Shown here one piece after another: positions 35,031-42,836 of a DNA stretch of 64,000 nt. This DNA comes from Psychrobacter cibarius (lineage in GTDB: Bacteria > Pseudomonadota > Gammaproteobacteria > Pseudomonadales > Moraxellaceae), in NCBI RefSeq assembly GCF_016107535.1, contig NZ_JABASQ010000001.1, positions 1 through 64,000 of the forward strand, written 5' to 3'. Below the pieces are notes generated by a model, which saw only the letters and a program-made list of their open reading frames with translations, was not told the DNA's origin and ran no database searches. Every line of letters starts with the position of its first letter. Within the stretch, counting starts at the first letter, position 1. The translations under genes were made by a program, and so were the position numbers.

Positions 35031-36689
35031 TTACAACGCTGGAACCAGTAAGCTTTCGCCCGTCATTTCAGCAGGCTGCTCAATATCCATCAGCGCCAAA
35101 ATAGTCGGTGCGACATCGCTCAACTTACCACGACTACGTACTTGTAGCTTTTTCTCACCCACATAAATGAGTGGCACATGTTCAGTGGTATGTTGAGTAT
35201 GTACTTGACCGCTTTCGTAATCTTGCATCTGCTCACAGTTGCCATGATCTGCTGTGATAAGCATATCACCGCCAGCAGCGCGTACCGCTGACTCAATACG
35301 GCCAACACAGACATCTAGCGCCTCTACTGCTTTTACAGCCGCATCAAAAATCCCTGTATGCCCGACCATATCACCATTGGCATAATTGACAATTAACACG
35401 TCATATTTGCCTGATTCGATGGCAGCCACTAATTTATCAGTCACTTCAGGCGCACTCATCTCTGGTTTCAGATCATAAGTCGCCACATCTGGAGAGGGTA
35501 CGAGAATACGTGTTTCACCCTCATACTCTTCTTCACGACCACCGCTAAAGAAAAACGTCACATGTGCATATTTTTCAGTTTCAGCGATACGCAGCTGAGT
35601 TTTACCATTGTCTTGCAAATACTCGCCAAGCGTATTGGTCAACGACGTAGGATAATAAGCAACGCTAGTTTTTGGATTGTCTGCTAAAACATCAGAATAT
35701 TTGGTCAACATCACAAATGCCGCAAGTTTTGGCTGCTTATTACGGGCAAACCCTGAAAACTCATGATCTGGCAAGACAAAAGCTTGCGCCAGCTCACGGG
35801 CACGGTCAGCACGGAAATTCATAAAGATAAGCGCGTCATTGTCATCAACGGTATATGGCACCTCATCACGGCCAATGACTACGGTCGGGTTAATAAACTC
35901 ATCGGTCTCGCGTGCCTTATAAGCAGCTTGTACTGCGCCATCTGCACGCGTAGACAGACGATCAGCTTTACCTTCAGTGATAAGCTCATAGGCTTTTTGG
36001 ACGCGATCCCAACGATTGTCACGATCCATTGCATAATAGCGCCCAATGATACTGGCAATCTGTACGCGGCCGCCTTCATAATGAGCATTAAGCTTATTGA
36101 TATGATCGCGCAGACGATTAATATACTTATCCGCCGATTTAGGTGGGGTGTCGCGTCCGTCTAAAAAACAATGAACAAAGACATTTTTGGCGCCGTGCAC
36201 TAACGCCGAGTGGCACATTGCTTCGATGTGATCTTGATGCGAATGTACACCACCATCTGACAGCAAACCCATGATATGGACGTTACCACCCAACTCGTTC
36301 GCGACTTTTACCGCATTGACTAAGGCTTCGTTTTTATAAAATTCACGATTGGCCACTTCACTTGAGATACGAGTCGAATCTTGATACAGAACGCGACCCG
36401 CGCCCAAGTTCATGTGCCCAACTTCTGAATTGCCAAACTGCCCATCTGGCAAACCAACATCTTCTCCAGAAGCAGATATCAATCCATGCGGATATTGCTG
36501 ATAAATCCTATCCAAATTTGGCATATTGGCGGCAGCAATCGCATTATCCTTATCGTCTTCACGATGCCCAAAACCATCTAATATCATTAAGACATGCGGC
36601 ACTTTCTTATTTTGATCGCCATCCTGCTTACTATTGAGCTGAGCCTGATTATCATCGATAAATGCTGATTGTTGCTGGGTATTGGTCAT
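35031..36689 (-). CDS. gpmI: 2,3-bisphosphoglycerate-independent phosphoglycerate mutase
   Basis: A 552-residue manganese enzyme interconverting 3- and 2-phosphoglycerate. The phosphatase-type metal motifs are [11 protein letters not shown] at the start of the core, the nucleophile Ser in [49 protein letters not shown] and [11 protein letters not shown]. The core begins near residue 30. The first 30 residues are a hydrophilic Gln/Asn/Asp-rich extension compared with the usual length of about 514. The start at 36689 has GGAG-like sequence (AGGAGCGGTA) just upstream. Monocistronic, with its own terminator. It completes a set of three glycolytic genes with fba and pgk. Confidence 0.96.
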   Translation of the reverse strand: MTNTQQQSAFIDDNQAQLNSKQDGDQNKKVPHVLMILDGFGHREDDKDNAIAAANMPNLDRIYQQYPHGLISASGEDVGLPDGQFGNSEVGHMNLGAGRVLYQDSTRISSEVANREFYKNEALVNAVKVANELGGNVHIMGLLSDGGVHSHQDHIEAMCHSALVHGAKNVFVHCFLDGRDTPPKSADKYINRLRDHINKLNAHYEGGRVQIASIIGRYYAMDRDNRWDRVQKAYELITEGKADRLSTRADGAVQAAYKARETDEFINPTVVIGRDEVPYTVDDNDALIFMNFRADRARELAQAFVLPDHEFSGFARNKQPKLAAFVMLTKYSDVLADNPKTSVAYYPTSLTNTLGEYLQDNGKTQLRIAETEKYAHVTFFFSGGREEEYEGETRILVPSPDVATYDLKPEMSAPEVTDKLVAAIESGKYDVLIVNYANGDMVGHTGIFDAAVKAVEALDVCVGRIESAVRAAGGDMLITADHGNCEQMQDYESGQVHTQHTTEHVPLIYVGEKKLQVRSRGKLSDVAPTILALMDIEQPAEMTGESLLVPAL

Positions 36690-36952
36690 GGATTACCGCT
36701 CCTCAAGTGAATGAACGCCTATAATGCTATATTAGGATGTTTAAAGCCCTCTATATTAACACACATCTTAAAATAGCTGAAAAATCGTCATTTTACGTCC
36801 ACCCTTAAGCGTTAAAGCATACTTATTTAAAACACATCTATACAGTAGAAAAGGCAGTTAAAACTTAATAGCTATAATGCCACTCTCTAAATCTACGTAT
36901 CAATCTGTAAATCATACTTGCAATCATTCAAACCATTCGTTAAGATAATTAT

Positions 36953-37145
36953 ATTCTGAAGTGTTGGCTAGTAGATGTTTATTCCCTGAGCCGATAATGC
37001 TTTACCAGGATGTGGTACCTATTGCTTCATTGTGTATGCCTGCACCGCTTGCGGTGTATCAGGAAACCTGCAGAGGCAGTGACGCATCCGCCCTGAACTT
37101 CACGGTTCATGGGTCACCATCTTACAGCGGCACTTCGGTTGTTCT
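36953..37145 (+). ncRNA. ssrS: 6S RNA (SsrS)
   Basis: Recognised by conserved 6S segments: TTCCCTGAGCCGATAATG (36979-36996, near-identical to the 5' arm in gammaproteobacteria), the central bubble region, GAACTTCACGGTTC hairpin (37094-37107, E. coli has GAACCAAGGGTTC) and CAGCGGCACTTCGG at the 3' side. The closing stem pairs CTGAAGTG (36956-36963) with CACTTCGG (37131-37138). A possible promoter is TTGCAA (36918-36923), 17 bp, TAAGAT. 6S RNA binds sigma-70 RNA polymerase in stationary phase. In enterics it precedes ygfA; here it lies between gpmI and fxsA. The ends are approximate. A 64-codon open frame inside it is not a gene. Confidence 0.85.
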
Positions 37146-37218
37146 ATTCGGTTAATTATTATCTTATTTATATTCGGTAGGTTTACTTATCAACTCATAA
37201 AGACTTAGTAATAACCAT

Positions 37219-37256
37219 TAAAAAGCCCCTTTTATCATTGATAAAAGGGGCTTTTT
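37219..37256. terminator. Bidirectional terminator after 6S RNA and fxsA
   Basis: Stem AGCCCCTTTTATC (37224-37236) / GATAAAAGGGGCT (37240-37252), loop ATT, with A-run before and T-run after. Confidence 0.9.
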
Positions 37257-37277
37257 CTATGTTACCGATTAATTTAA

Positions 37278-37898
37278 CTATTCGTCATTAGCAGATTTGG
37301 TGATTTTTTTCACATCCTTGGGAATGGTTTTTGCTGTCCCATCAATCGTTGTATGCTGTTTAAACCCATCACCAAACGGGTTTTGTTGTTGACCGAACGG
37401 ATTTTGATTATTCATACCACCTGCGCCGCCGAATGGGTTTTGACCGCCCATGCCACCAAACGGATTTTGTCCGCCGCCCATCTGTCCACCCATTTGCTTG
37501 GCCATCATTTCCATCATTTTTTGCTGATTATTCATGACATAATTATTAGCAAAGTCTTTGAGCTTCTTTTGCACGGGTGGCAATATCACCAATAATGCGA
37601 GTAAATCGCTCAGCACACCTGGAATGAGTAGCAAAATACCAGCCGCTGCCATGGCCACACTTTTCATCATGGTTGATTCTTGCGGACGCATTGATGGGTT
37701 CATCATGCCACCTGCTTTCATCTGCTGTGCCATTGGATTGAGGGCAGCCATCCCTTTACGCAAGAGGGAGATACCAATGACTGCGGCGATAATAAACCAC
37801 ATAAATACCCACCAACCACTCATAAACTGAGCAAGCAAATACCAAAGTAGCATCTCGATAATAAACCAAACAATGGCAATACCAACTATCTGACCCAT
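37278..37898 (-). CDS. fxsA: FxsA-family membrane protein with NPFG repeats
   Basis: A 206-residue inner-membrane protein. Three or four hydrophobic segments lie in the first 115 residues (GIAIVWFIIEMLLWYLLAQF, WVFMWFIIAAVIGISLL, MAAAGILLLIPGVLSDLLAL). The last matches the FxsA signature, known for suppressing phage F exclusion of T7; its normal role is unclear. The C-terminal tail contains four NPFG repeats in a Gly/Gln/Met background (about residues 145-185), ending in a basic segment. The start at 37898 (MGQIVGIAIV) has AGGA nine bases upstream. Longer reading to 37946 lacks a ribosome binding site. Confidence 0.85.
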   Translation of the reverse strand: MGQIVGIAIVWFIIEMLLWYLLAQFMSGWWVFMWFIIAAVIGISLLRKGMAALNPMAQQMKAGGMMNPSMRPQESTMMKSVAMAAAGILLLIPGVLSDLLALLVILPPVQKKLKDFANNYVMNNQQKMMEMMAKQMGGQMGGGQNPFGGMGGQNPFGGAGGMNNQNPFGQQQNPFGDGFKQHTTIDGTAKTIPKDVKKITKSANDE

Positions 37899-37987
37899 AA
37901 AGTGTCGTCCTATAAAATAAAAACCAATAAATTGAGCGCCATGCAAATTAAGATGGCTAACATATGATGTATATGGGGATTGATTGC

Positions 37988-38121
37988 TATACTATCAAAC
38001 TTAAGGCTGATTTTTAAGCCATATAGTCGGTACAATATAATTTGAATACAAGGAAGATGAGTAAAAGTACTACGAGTAGTAGGCTGAGCGAGTCTGACAC
38101 CGTATCCAATTTATATAGTAT
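37988..38121. repeat. Candidate intergenic repeat unit before ruvC
   Basis: A structured non-coding block. Short outer inverted words ATACTAT (37989-37995) and ATAGTAT (38115-38121) enclose the palindrome TACTACGAGTAGTA (38068-38081). It recalls abundant dispersed intergenic repeats that I associate with Psychrobacter genomes, but only one copy is present here, so the sequence alone does not prove a repeat. Confidence 0.3.
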
Positions 38122-38157
38122 TGAATATAAAATAAAATGTAAGCAAGATAGGATATT

Positions 38158-38742
38158 ATGGCAATTATTATTGGAATTGATCCTGGTTCGCGCATGACCG
38201 GTTATGGCATCGTGCAGCAAACAGGCGACAAACTCACCTATATCGATGCAGGTACCATACGTACCGACACCAAAGAGATGCCTGAACGTCTAAAGCGGAT
38301 TTTTAATGGCTTAACGCGCATCACACAGCATCATTTGAAATATGCAGATGAGCCTATTTATACGGCTATCGAGCAAGTGTTTATGGCAGAAAACCCTGAC
38401 TCAGCGTTGAAACTTGGGCAAGCGCGAGGTGCTGCTATTGCCGCCATGGTTGCTCTAGACTTAGAAGTATCAGAATATACTGCACGCCAGATTAAGCAAG
38501 CTGTTTGCGGTTATGGCGCAGCGGCAAAAGAGCAAGTGCAAGAGATGGTCTGCCGCATACTATCTTTGGATGTCGTGCCACAGCAAGATGCCGCCGATGG
38601 TCTTGCCTGCGCCATCTGTCATGCGCATTCAAGCCATTCTATGAATAAATTAATATTAAACAGCGCCATGCGTGGGCGCGGTGCATCTAAGAAAAAAGGC
38701 CGCTGGCGTTTGACAGAAGAAGATCTAGGCAATTTGCGTTAA
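38158..38742 (+). CDS. ruvC: Crossover junction endonuclease RuvC
   Basis: A 194-residue resolvase that nicks Holliday junctions symmetrically together with RuvAB. The four acidic catalytic residues are visible: Asp7 in [14 protein letters not shown], Glu in [23 protein letters not shown], and the Asp pair in [16 protein letters not shown]. The C terminus carries a basic tail ([17 protein letters not shown]) longer than in E. coli. The start at 38158 is the usual N terminus; the upstream sequence AAGCAAGATAGGATATT includes AGGA seven bases before it. It stands alone, about 16-20 kb from ruvA and ruvB. Confidence 0.96.
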   Translation: MAIIIGIDPGSRMTGYGIVQQTGDKLTYIDAGTIRTDTKEMPERLKRIFNGLTRITQHHLKYADEPIYTAIEQVFMAENPDSALKLGQARGAAIAAMVALDLEVSEYTARQIKQAVCGYGAAAKEQVQEMVCRILSLDVVPQQDAADGLACAICHAHSSHSMNKLILNSAMRGRGASKKKGRWRLTEEDLGNLR

Positions 38743-38763
38743 GAACGCTTATAAAACAAGCAT

Positions 38764-38796
38764 AAAAAAACACGCGTTCAAATGCCGCGTGTTTTT
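38764..38796. terminator. Bidirectional terminator after ruvC
   Basis: Stem AAACACGCG (38768-38776) / CGCGTGTTT (38786-38794) with A- and T-runs, between converging ruvC and the META gene. Confidence 0.85.
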
Positions 38797-38872
38797 CGAA
38801 CTATCTAAGTTATTTATACTATCGTTTTGCTATAAAATAGCTTTACTATAAAAATGCAACGGCTTAAACCGA

Positions 38873-39853
38873 CTACTCTGCGACGGCACTTTCAATCACT
38901 GCATCCAACACATAAGCATATGCTTCGCCTTCTGTACTATTGCTATCGTCACTGTCTAATGGGTAACGCTGTAGACGTAATACTTCATCGTGCATGCCAT
39001 CATGCTGATAGCCATCGATTTCACCCGTAAAGACTGCCCACTTGCCTTCGCTCGTTTTAATACCTTGGTCATCATAGGTAATGGGTTTCACTTGTAGACA
39101 CATCTCTGAGCCATTATCGGTGCAAGGTATCATTTTCGAGCTTACTGCCCAGAATACGGTCTCACCTTTACTATTATACTTGGCTTGTGAGGTAAGCCTG
39201 CCTTCCCAAATCAACGTTGCTCCGACACTGGTCACTTGGGTTAATATTGGCTTATCACCCTTGAGACTATCATCCTGAGAGTTATTGTCTTTAGCGTCAC
39301 CATCTTTGACACTGTTAGCTTTCACTAATATCAACTGGCTTTCACCTTGCATCAGCTGACTTAAACTATTTTCAGCCTTATCAAGCTCACCACAAGACAT
39401 TTTCGTACTCATACCCTCTTCAACAGTCAAAGTGTGACCTTGCAATTGGTAGCCGGCGCTCATAGTATTACAGCCAACGCTATAACTTAACGTATTCTCA
39501 CCTTGGTATTGATTAAAAGACAAACGCACTTGGTCTTTAATATCCGTCAGCATGTTTAATGGCTGTTCGCCTTTGTCCATTACAGACATCAATATCCAAC
39601 GATAACGTGAAAGATTGGCAATCATTTTCTCTTCATCGCTCATCTTATCCATCTGAGTATCCTCCGTTACTGCATCAGCGTTCATCTCTATGCCATCACC
39701 ATTTATTGCATCAGCGCTTGTCTGAGTGCCTTCTTGTACGTCACTTTCATTGGGTAAAGAAGCATCTTGGCAAGCACTTAATGCCAAGCTTAGTGCCAAC
39801 AAACTTGGTAGTAAAGTGAATCGAATTGGCCGTTTTTTAACAGATGAGGTCAT
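38873..39853 (-). CDS. META-domain (DUF306/HslJ-like) lipoprotein
   Basis: A predicted lipoprotein of about 326 residues. The signal peptide ends LALSLALSAC (lipobox LSAC). An acidic Asp/Glu/Asn-rich spacer follows (to about 80). The META domain (about 85-200) has YRWILMSVMDKGEQPL, LSYSVGCNTMSAGYQL and TKMSCGELDKAENSL. It resembles E. coli HslJ, linked to novobiocin resistance and heat shock. The remaining 130 residues (TLIWEGRLTSQAKYNSKGE and onward) form a second domain; a DUF4377-type domain is likely because of YEVDSWKVPC-like SKMIPCTDNGSEMCLQVK. ATG 39853 is preferred over 39862, because AAGG lies ten bases before the former but touches the latter. Confidence 0.75.
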   Translation of the reverse strand: MTSSVKKRPIRFTLLPSLLALSLALSACQDASLPNESDVQEGTQTSADAINGDGIEMNADAVTEDTQMDKMSDEEKMIANLSRYRWILMSVMDKGEQPLNMLTDIKDQVRLSFNQYQGENTLSYSVGCNTMSAGYQLQGHTLTVEEGMSTKMSCGELDKAENSLSQLMQGESQLILVKANSVKDGDAKDNNSQDDSLKGDKPILTQVTSVGATLIWEGRLTSQAKYNSKGETVFWAVSSKMIPCTDNGSEMCLQVKPITYDDQGIKTSEGKWAVFTGEIDGYQHDGMHDEVLRLQRYPLDSDDSNSTEGEAYAYVLDAVIESAVAE

Positions 39854-40147
39854 AGCAGTCATACCTTGTGGTTATCCCTTTTTTAAGTCAAAGTATTTAA
39901 AAAATCAGGTTAAATATTTAACAATAAGGGGCTGATGATATCCACTTTATTAAAGCGTCACAATTCACCACTATAGCGCCGTTGATTACCATGGTTGTAA
40001 CAAAGTGTTTATTTTTATGGATTCATCGTAACTGCTATTTTAATATTTAAAAGTACCATAAAAAATCAATGGTCTCAGATAATTGAAAATTTCATCAATT
40101 ATTCAAGACCATCAATGATGTCACATTTTTAATTTTTCGCCCTAGTC

Positions 40148-40810
40148 TTACTCGTTTGTATGAGCAATTTTGGCTTTTGCCATATTTTTAATACTGAAAC
40201 GCTCATTCATCATTTGATAAAAACGCGCAAGATTTTCGCCCTGCTCATTCGGATTTACGTTCAGGACTTTACCAAAATCCAAACCGAGATATAGGACGAT
40301 ATCAGCAAAGCTTAATTGTTCACCAACCAAATACTCACGACCTTCTAAAATATTCTCAAAATAAGCAAGGGCTTTAACAGCCCGTGCAACAGATGGCGCG
40401 ACAAACTCTGGGACTTGCTCAACACGTTGGGCTTTGGACGGATGGCTGTGCTGAAAGGCCAGCATAAAATTATATAATACCTCAAACTCAGCAATGCGGC
40501 GCATAGCGCACACTTGCGCACGTTGTATTACATCATTACCCATCACCGAACGCTCACCATAGACACGGTCGAGATACTCACATACAGCCTGTGAATCATT
40601 AAGTACCGTGCCATCCCCTAGTATGAGAACTGGCACGGTCTGCATTGGATTTATTTTGGTGAACTCGTCTGACATTTGCTCATTGGCAGCAAAATCAATG
40701 TCAATCACGTCCACATCATCCATATCATCGACATCGATGCCTTTTGATGCTAACAAAATAAGGGCTTTACGTGGATTGGGTGCAGTACGGGTGACGTATA
40801 GTTTTTTCAT
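40148..40810 (-). CDS. Glutathione S-transferase family protein
   Basis: A 220-residue cytoplasmic protein with the GST fold. The N-terminal thioredoxin-like domain (1-85) has KLYVTRTAPNPRKALILLA, the cis-Pro motif QTVPVLIL and the glutathione-binding NDSQAVCEYLDR. The helical C-terminal domain (about 95-210) contains REYLVGEQLSFADIVLYLGL, with the N-capping Asp of GST C domains. The usual catalytic Ser/Tyr/Cys near the N terminus would be the Thr-Ala-Pro-Asn stretch, so activity is uncertain. GGAG lies eight bases before the ATG. Monocistronic. Substrate unknown; a stress-related transferase is the broad guess. Confidence 0.85.
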   Translation of the reverse strand: MKKLYVTRTAPNPRKALILLASKGIDVDDMDDVDVIDIDFAANEQMSDEFTKINPMQTVPVLILGDGTVLNDSQAVCEYLDRVYGERSVMGNDVIQRAQVCAMRRIAEFEVLYNFMLAFQHSHPSKAQRVEQVPEFVAPSVARAVKALAYFENILEGREYLVGEQLSFADIVLYLGLDFGKVLNVNPNEQGENLARFYQMMNERFSIKNMAKAKIAHTNE

Positions 40811-40987
40811 GGCAAACTCCTTGTAAGATTGAACAAAAGCGATTCAACGCTATCTGGTTTTATTATGGTTATTACGCTGTTGATGATAGATAAAGAATAG
40901 CCGTACTCTATACAACAGTTATATCCTACTCTGCTCATCATAGCAAAGCCTTATTGAGCTTGCTTTTTTGATCAGAAACTAAATAAA

Positions 40988-41023
40988 ATAAAACCCCACG
41001 ACTTTACGTCATGAGGCTTTGTT
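40988..41023 (-). terminator. Terminator of the peroxiredoxin gene
   Basis: On the minus strand, stem CCTCATGAC (41013-41005) pairs with GTCGTGGGG (40999-40991 region, three G-U pairs) and is followed by TTTTATTTTATTT. Confidence 0.7.
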
Positions 41024-41049
41024 TTATTCTAATCATCCAATCATGCTAC

Positions 41050-41688
41050 TTATTTATTGGGTGCAGGCGTGGTACGTAAATAAGGCTTAATTTCTGTATA
41101 ACCTTTAGGGTATTTAGCCGCGATATCTTCGTTTTTGACACTTGGTGGAATGATGACATCATCACCGTCTTTCCAGTCAACTGGCGTCGCAATATTATAT
41201 TCATCAGACAGTTGCAGAGCATCAATGACACGGATAATCTCGTCAAAATTACGACCACAGCTCGCAGGATAAGTCAGCGTTAAGCGGATTTTTTTATTTG
41301 GATCAATAATGAAGACACTGCGTACCGTATGCGTGCTATCTGCATTTGGATGCATCATGTCGTATAGCTCAGCGACTTCTTTGTGCGGATCAGCAATGAT
41401 TGGAAAATTTAGCTCAGTACCTTGCGTCTCACCAATGTCTTTTGCCCACGCATGATGGTCATCGATACCATCAACAGAGATACAGATTGGCTTGACACCA
41501 CGCTTTTGAAATTCGCCATTCAGTGCCGCTGCACGACCAAGCTCAGTCGTACACACTGGCGTAAAATCAGCTGGATGGGAGAAAAAAACCACCCAATTAT
41601 CGCCTGCCCACTCGTGGAAATTGATATTACCCTCTGTGGTTGCAGCGTCAAAATTCGGTGCGGTATCGCCTAAACGTAAATGTGCCAT
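41050..41688 (-). CDS. 1-Cys peroxiredoxin (Prx6 type)
   Basis: A 212-residue thiol peroxidase of the AhpC/TSA family. The peroxidatic Cys lies in HPADFTPVCTTELGRAA (about residue 44). The Prx6-type C-terminal domain has DKKxxxxxxxYPxxxGRN as PNKKIRLTLTYPASCGRNF, then TPVDWKDGDDVIIPPSV and YLRTTPAP at the end. It reduces hydrogen and organic peroxides. A second Cys (YPASCGRN) is present, so a resolving partner cannot be ruled out. The start at 41688 (MAHLRLGDTAPNF) has AAGGAA eight bases upstream. A pair of direct repeats lies in the promoter region (41751-41780). Confidence 0.92.
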   Translation of the reverse strand: MAHLRLGDTAPNFDAATTEGNINFHEWAGDNWVVFFSHPADFTPVCTTELGRAAALNGEFQKRGVKPICISVDGIDDHHAWAKDIGETQGTELNFPIIADPHKEVAELYDMMHPNADSTHTVRSVFIIDPNKKIRLTLTYPASCGRNFDEIIRVIDALQLSDEYNIATPVDWKDGDDVIIPPSVKNEDIAAKYPKGYTEIKPYLRTTPAPNK

Positions 41689-41750
41689 GCTTAATTCCTT
41701 AGCTATGTTAGTGATGAGCACTAATATCCAAAGATATTCGCGTGCTCTAT

Positions 41751-41780
41751 TATTATCAACGTACTTTTTATTATCAACGT
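41751..41780. repeat. Pair of 12-bp direct repeats upstream of the peroxiredoxin gene
   Basis: TATTATCAACGT occurs at 41751-41762 and 41769-41780, an 18-bp period, about 65-90 bp before the start codon. It may be a regulator site; it does not match an OxyR pattern. Confidence 0.4.
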
Positions 41781-41928
41781 GCCCTGTCAGATATTACACA
41801 ATAACTCAAAGCACGTCAGCAAAAATTCTATTTTATCTTAGCAAACTGGTTATAACTGTCTTGTGAAGGATTGTAATGCGGTTATTCTGTTTATTACTAA
41901 GTAATTTAGCATAGACTTAACGAATGAA

Positions 41929-42690
41929 TCAAATCACCATTCCAGAATCCCACAAACAGAAATCACCGAATTTACCTTTTTTACTGGTACCACCTGCTGC
42001 ACGCCCAGCATCTGTTAATGTAAGCTCACCTTCTTGCTCTTGTAAATATCCCGCTGCAAGCAACTTATCATTTAACTCTTGTGTCTTAAAACCCAGCTCT
42101 TTGGCAAGCTTCGCCGTCGTTAATTTAGAGTAATTAGGCGTTGCCGCTTCTGTAGCAGTAGGTATGACCGTTGTATTAGCATTATTGCTAAACATTGTAT
42201 GACTGGCAGTAGCAGTATTATCAGTCCTACCATCAGATTCAGTCACTTTTTCAAGCGACATGCGCACTTCATCGCTGATACGAATAATGCGCTGTGCCTC
42301 CTCATAAGTATCGGCATATAGTTTGGCATCTTCATTACGATAAATCAGCACGCCCATTTCATTATTATTGACTTGGCTAAATTCATAAAGGTTCAAACTG
42401 GTAATGATGCATTCGTTTTCATTGAGGTAGCACTTCGCATGCAAATTTTTGCAAAAGCTGGTACGAATAAAAGTCAGATTTTTGAGCCAGTTTATTTCTT
42501 CTGGGTGCAAATCATTCTTGCCATAGACAATGCGAATATCGATTTTTAGGCGATTACGGTCTTCTAATAGCTCTTTAATACGCTCATTCAGCTTTAAATA
42601 GGGACTGATGATAATCAACCTATCAGACGCATTTTTAATCAATTCTTCTAAATGGTAAGTCGTGCCACTGCTGTTTAAAAATTTTGCCAT
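41929..42690 (-). CDS. PLD-like protein with variant HKD motif and C-terminal winged helix
   Basis: A 253-residue protein. The N-terminal phospholipase-D-like domain (about 1-150, with LIIISPYLKLNERIKELL) carries a single motif LHAKCYLNENECIITSLNL. The HxKx4 spacing is kept but the next residue is Glu instead of Asp, followed by the usual SxN. Two chains would normally combine to form one active site. A spacer rich in Asn, Thr and Ala (about 155-190) leads to a C-terminal domain (YSKLTTAKLAKELGFKTQEL to KGKFGDFCLWD) that looks like a small winged helix. Nuclease or lipase activity is possible. The start at 42690 has GAGGAA eight bases upstream. Function unknown. Confidence 0.75.
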   Translation of the reverse strand: MAKFLNSSGTTYHLEELIKNASDRLIIISPYLKLNERIKELLEDRNRLKIDIRIVYGKNDLHPEEINWLKNLTFIRTSFCKNLHAKCYLNENECIITSLNLYEFSQVNNNEMGVLIYRNEDAKLYADTYEEAQRIIRISDEVRMSLEKVTESDGRTDNTATASHTMFSNNANTTVIPTATEAATPNYSKLTTAKLAKELGFKTQELNDKLLAAGYLQEQEGELTLTDAGRAAGGTSKKGKFGDFCLWDSGMVI

Positions 42691-42735
42691 TATTATTTCC
42701 TCAAGTCTTACGATCAATCACTTTATAATCATGCA

Positions 42736-42770
42736 CAAAAAAGCCCATCCCTAGCGTACTAGAAATGGGC
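42736..42770 (-). terminator. Terminator of glnS
   Basis: On the minus strand, stem GCCCATTTCTAG / CTAGGGATGGGC (42770-42743) with loop TACG and then six T. Confidence 0.85.
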
Positions 42771-42836
42771 AAGCTTGCAAACTACTATTGTTCAGTAGTT
42801 TTTCAAATAAGCGCTAATGCCGCTAATAGTGATAAA

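Noticed and set aside
36961..37155. 64-codon open frame in the gpmI-fxsA gap
   Set aside because: It coincides with the 6S RNA, whose conserved sequence and structure explain it.
41929..42690. PLD-like protein as part of a defence system
   Set aside because: No methyltransferase, helicase or other defence gene lies beside it; neighbours are glnS and a peroxiredoxin gene, so a defence role is not supported.
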